DNA from: G965220075 sp965220075
Lineage (GTDB): Bacteria; Chloroflexota; UBA11872
Length of the DNA: 64,000 bases
NCBI GenBank assembly: GCA_965220075.1
Contig: OZ244806.1
Coordinates: forward strand, 3,033,422-3,097,421
Direction: 5' to 3'
A program made the position numbers and the translations under genes. The notes beneath the pieces were generated by a model. That model did no database searches. It was not told the DNA's origin and worked only from the letters and a program-made list of their open reading frames with translations. How positions within the stretch are numbered: position 1 is the first letter of the stretch; each line of letters begins with the position of its first letter. Positions 61,682 through 64,000 of this stretch are shown here, piece after piece.

Positions 61682-62979
61682 TGCTTGGCCTCCCGCAATT
61701 CAGCGCGGACGGCTAGGAGCAACTGGATGTAGGGCCGCGCCGAGCCGTCGGCGGGCGCGGGCTCTACGAGCTGGATACCAAGTATTGCGAGCAGCTCGGT
61801 CATTTCGGCTTGCGCGGCGGCTATGGCGTCGGCGGGCGCCCGCCCGGCGAGGCGGTGAATCTCACGACCCAGCTCGAATAGCGTCCCCAAAGCCTTGGGC
61901 GCGTTGAAGTCGTCGTCCATCGCGGACAGGAAGGCCGCGCGGGTCCGGTCGGTCCGCTCGCAAAGCCGGGCACCGGCCTCGGCATCGCCCGGATCGGAGG
62001 TCCGCACCCGCCCAAATCCCAACAGCCGATCGTAGGCCGCCTGGGATTGCTCGATGCTCTCGCGTGAAAAAGTGAGCGGCGAGCGGTAGTGAACGGAGAG
62101 GAAGTGGAGGCGCAGCACGTCAGGCAAAAAGTCTTCAAGCAAGGAAGCCACGGTAGTGAAATTGCCCAGTGAGTGGGCCATCTTCTCGCCCTCGGTAAGC
62201 ATCAGCCCGGTGTGCAGCCAGTGCCCCACGAATGGATCGCAGCCCCCGCCCGCTTCGGCTTGCGCGATCTCGTTCTCGTGATGTGGAAAGATCAGGTCGG
62301 CCCCTCCGCCGTGGATATCTATCTGGTCTCCCAGGGAGTGGCGGATCATGGTGGAGCACTCGATGTGCCAGCCGGGGCGGCCGCGCCCCCAGGGGCTCTG
62401 CCAGCCGATCTCGCCTTCGTCGGCGCGCTTCCACAGCGCGAAGTCACGCGGGTCACGCTTCTCCGGATCGACCTCGACGCGCGCGCCGGGCGCCACGTCC
62501 TGCGCGCTGCGGCGGGAGAGCTTGCCGTAGCTGGGAAAGCTGTTAACCGCGAAGTAGACGCCCTGCGAGGTCGCGTAGGCGTGGCCGCCCGCGATCAGCT
62601 CCCGCACGGCCGCGATGATCCTATCCAGGCTCGCGGTAACGGTGGGGAACTCGTGCGCGCGCTGGACCCGCAGGCGGTCCATCACCTCGAAATAGGCGTC
62701 GGTCTGCTCGCGCGCGTATTGCAGCGGATCGCGGCCGAGGGAGCGCGCGCGATCGATGATCTTGTCGTCGACGTCCGTGAAATTCTGGACGTGGCGCACC
62801 GCGTATCCGAGGTGATCGAGGTAGCGCCGGATCATGTCCATCTGCACGAACATGAAGGCATGTCCGACGTGAGGCGCCTCTTTGGGCGTCATGCCGCATA
62901 CGTACATGCGCACGGTCTGGCCAAGGGGCCGGAAGGGCCGCTTGGCGCCGCGCAACGTGTCCGATATCAGAAGAGTCAA
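61588..62979 (-). CDS. cysS: Cysteinyl-tRNA synthetase
   Basis: 463 residues, class I synthetase. HIGH-type motif PHVGHAF follows the zinc ligand Cys in YVCGMTP; other zinc residues are in WHIECSTM and FPHHENEIAQ. The KMSKS loop reads EGEKMAHSLGN: the second lysine of the motif is His here. The C-terminal DALR-type helical domain and short tail are normal (ADRIRAELDDLGVILED). One copy only in this window; other features suggest it is the functional enzyme. Confidence 0.94.
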   Translation of the reverse strand: MTLLISDTLRGAKRPFRPLGQTVRMYVCGMTPKEAPHVGHAFMFVQMDMIRRYLDHLGYAVRHVQNFTDVDDKIIDRARSLGRDPLQYAREQTDAYFEVMDRLRVQRAHEFPTVTASLDRIIAAVRELIAGGHAYATSQGVYFAVNSFPSYGKLSRRSAQDVAPGARVEVDPEKRDPRDFALWKRADEGEIGWQSPWGRGRPGWHIECSTMIRHSLGDQIDIHGGGADLIFPHHENEIAQAEAGGGCDPFVGHWLHTGLMLTEGEKMAHSLGNFTTVASLLEDFLPDVLRLHFLSVHYRSPLTFSRESIEQSQAAYDRLLGFGRVRTSDPGDAEAGARLCERTDRTRAAFLSAMDDDFNAPKALGTLFELGREIHRLAGRAPADAIAAAQAEMTELLAILGIQLVEPAPADGSARPYIQLLLAVRAELREAKQWQIADRIRAELDDLGVILEDADSGTTWRRK

Positions 62980-63026
62980 TAGGGTCGGCTAGCCGGCGGT
63001 GCGGAGGCGCGATTCTACCGAGGGGC

Positions 63027-63524
63027 TCAGGGTAACTCGCCGCTTACGAGCAGGACGACAGAATGACAGGCCACCGCCAGGCCGTCGCCTACCGCGTCCT
63101 GCAGTTCATTGGTTTTGGCTTTCACGCTGACCCTATCCGCGTCCATGCCGAGGGCGGCGGCAAGGTTGGCTTCCATGCGCGCTATGTGAGGCGCCAGTTT
63201 GGGGCGCTGCAGCAGGACCGAGGCGTCCACGTTGGCGGGCGCCCAGCCGCGCGCACGCACCAGCGCGGCGGTCTCACTGAGAAAGCGGCGGCTGTCGGCG
63301 TCGCGGTTGCGCGCATCCGAGTCGGGATAGCGGCGGCCGATGTCGCCGGCCTTGAGCGCGCCGAGCAGAGCGTCGACGACGGCGTGCATTAGCACGTCTC
63401 CATCAGAGTGGGCCACCGCGCCTCGATCGGACGGGATGGACACGCCGCCGATGACCAGCCTGCGCCCCGGCTCGAGACGGTGAATGTCGTAGCCCTGGCC
63501 AACACGGAATTCGGGCACTGGCAT
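63027..63524 (-). CDS. ispF: 2-C-methyl-D-erythritol 2,4-cyclodiphosphate synthase
   Basis: 165 residues, MEP isoprenoid pathway. Metal ligands are in GYDIHR and the His of HSDGDVLMHAVVDALLGA; the CDP-binding end reads VKAKTNELQDAVGDGLA, where family members usually have TTEKLGF.GR.EGIA. Trimeric enzyme of normal length. Followed by cysS 47 bp downstream. Confidence 0.93.
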   Translation of the reverse strand: MPVPEFRVGQGYDIHRLEPGRRLVIGGVSIPSDRGAVAHSDGDVLMHAVVDALLGALKAGDIGRRYPDSDARNRDADSRRFLSETAALVRARGWAPANVDASVLLQRPKLAPHIARMEANLAAALGMDADRVSVKAKTNELQDAVGDGLAVACHSVVLLVSGELP

Positions 63525-63566
63525 GTTGGGGTAATTGTAGAGTCGGAGCGCACTTGGGGCGCGCGG

Positions 63567-64000
63567 CTACCAGTAGTCCTCGGTGACGACCTGCGTCTCG
63601 CGACCCTGGGTGACGAAGCCGTGGCCGTCGAGCAGGTCCTTGACATCCGCGATCATGCCCGGGTTGCCGCACAGATAGGCGGCGGAGTGCGCGGGGGCGA
63701 GCCGGCGGCGAAGCTCTTCCCGCAAGTTGTCGGGCGCCCACGGCTCTACCCGACCCAGCTTGGGCGCACCAAACAAATCTCGCATGAGGTCGTTGGCGCG
63801 GCCGCGGCTCAGGTCGGCCGTGTAATCGGCGTCGCGCTCGGGACGGCTGATCACTGGCACGTATTGCAGCCCGAAGTCCGGTTCCGCGGCCATCTCGTGG
63901 AGAAGCTCACGGTACGCGAGCTGGCTGACGTAGGAGACCCCGTGAACGATGGTGAGCCGACGGTCTGCCCGGCCGGTTTGGCGGAAATCACGCCACATCT
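63567..64000 (-). CDS. Ferredoxin--NADP(+) reductase-like protein, C-terminal part (cut by window edge)
   Basis: At least 144 residues of the NAD(P)-binding domain of a ferredoxin-NADP reductase-type flavoprotein. Visible: LTIVHGVSYVSQLAYRELL, YVPVISRPE, and the cofactor-binding YLCGNPGMIADVKDLL. It ends in VVTEDYW, an aromatic C-terminus as expected for FNRs where the last Trp/Tyr stacks on FAD. The N-terminal FAD domain lies beyond position 64000. Confidence 0.85.
   Translation of the reverse strand, partial: MWRDFRQTGRADRRLTIVHGVSYVSQLAYRELLHEMAAEPDFGLQYVPVISRPERDADYTADLSRGRANDLMRDLFGAPKLGRVEPWAPDNLREELRRRLAPAHSAAYLCGNPGMIADVKDLLDGHGFVTQGRETQVVTEDYW

Overview
The window is GC-rich chromosomal DNA with dense genes and high G/C at third codon positions. 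It most resembles a Chloroflexota genome of the SAR202 / Dehalococcoidia type. The reasons are the several enolase-superfamily (mandelate racemase/muconate lactonizing) paralogs close together, FAH and xylose-isomerase-like TIM-barrel enzymes, BNR (Asp-box) proteins, MmpL and PspC proteins, and an extracellular protease with a repeated 'WPTTC..LNDIVE' module. The taxonomic call is inference. I saw no rRNA, tRNA or CRISPR array.

Layout. 1-9121: the tail of an unknown gene, an MmpL transporter, NrdR with a duplicated zinc ribbon, an alpha/beta hydrolase, a PspC protein, PolX, a TIM-barrel isomerase, and a 3-hydroxyacyl-CoA dehydrogenase broken by a 14-bp tandem duplication. 9239-9396: the first copy of a MITE-like repeat. 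9491-13993: FAH hydrolase, SDR, acetyl-CoA synthetase, c-type cytochrome lipoprotein. About 14250-16950: an AT-rich island holding one large gene, a P-loop NTPase with an N-terminal deoxyribosyltransferase/TIR-like domain. This is the best candidate for an undescribed, probably defensive, system. 17064-18953: secreted trypsin-like protease.

19267-40473 is a catabolic region. Two BNR proteins, four enolase-superfamily enzymes, two distantly related glycoside-hydrolase-like proteins, two quinone oxidoreductases, a SelA/DgaE-like PLP enzyme, a DapA-like aldolase, an isomerase and an MFS transporter occur in two loosely repeated sets. They suggest uptake and stepwise dehydration/cleavage of sugar acids or related organics.

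40724-47206 is the rod-shape operon mreB-mreC-mreD-mrdA(PBP2)-rodA, with homoserine kinase thrB coupled to its end. 47458-54883: VOC protein, sugar nucleotidyltransferase, endonuclease V, a methyltransferase, a small unknown protein, an unusual glycosidase/cytochrome c/carboxypeptidase-regulatory fusion, a BFN-domain protein and aspartate kinase. 55170-56571: an intact IS481-family element nested in a third copy of the MITE-like repeat. 56621-64000, mostly minus strand: ferredoxin-NADP reductase (cut by the window edge), ispF, cysS, a SpoU-type rRNA methyltransferase, folB, argD, argH and a family 2 glycosyltransferase.

Most functions are family-level calls made by reading motifs. Substrates for the catabolic genes are not determined by the sequence.
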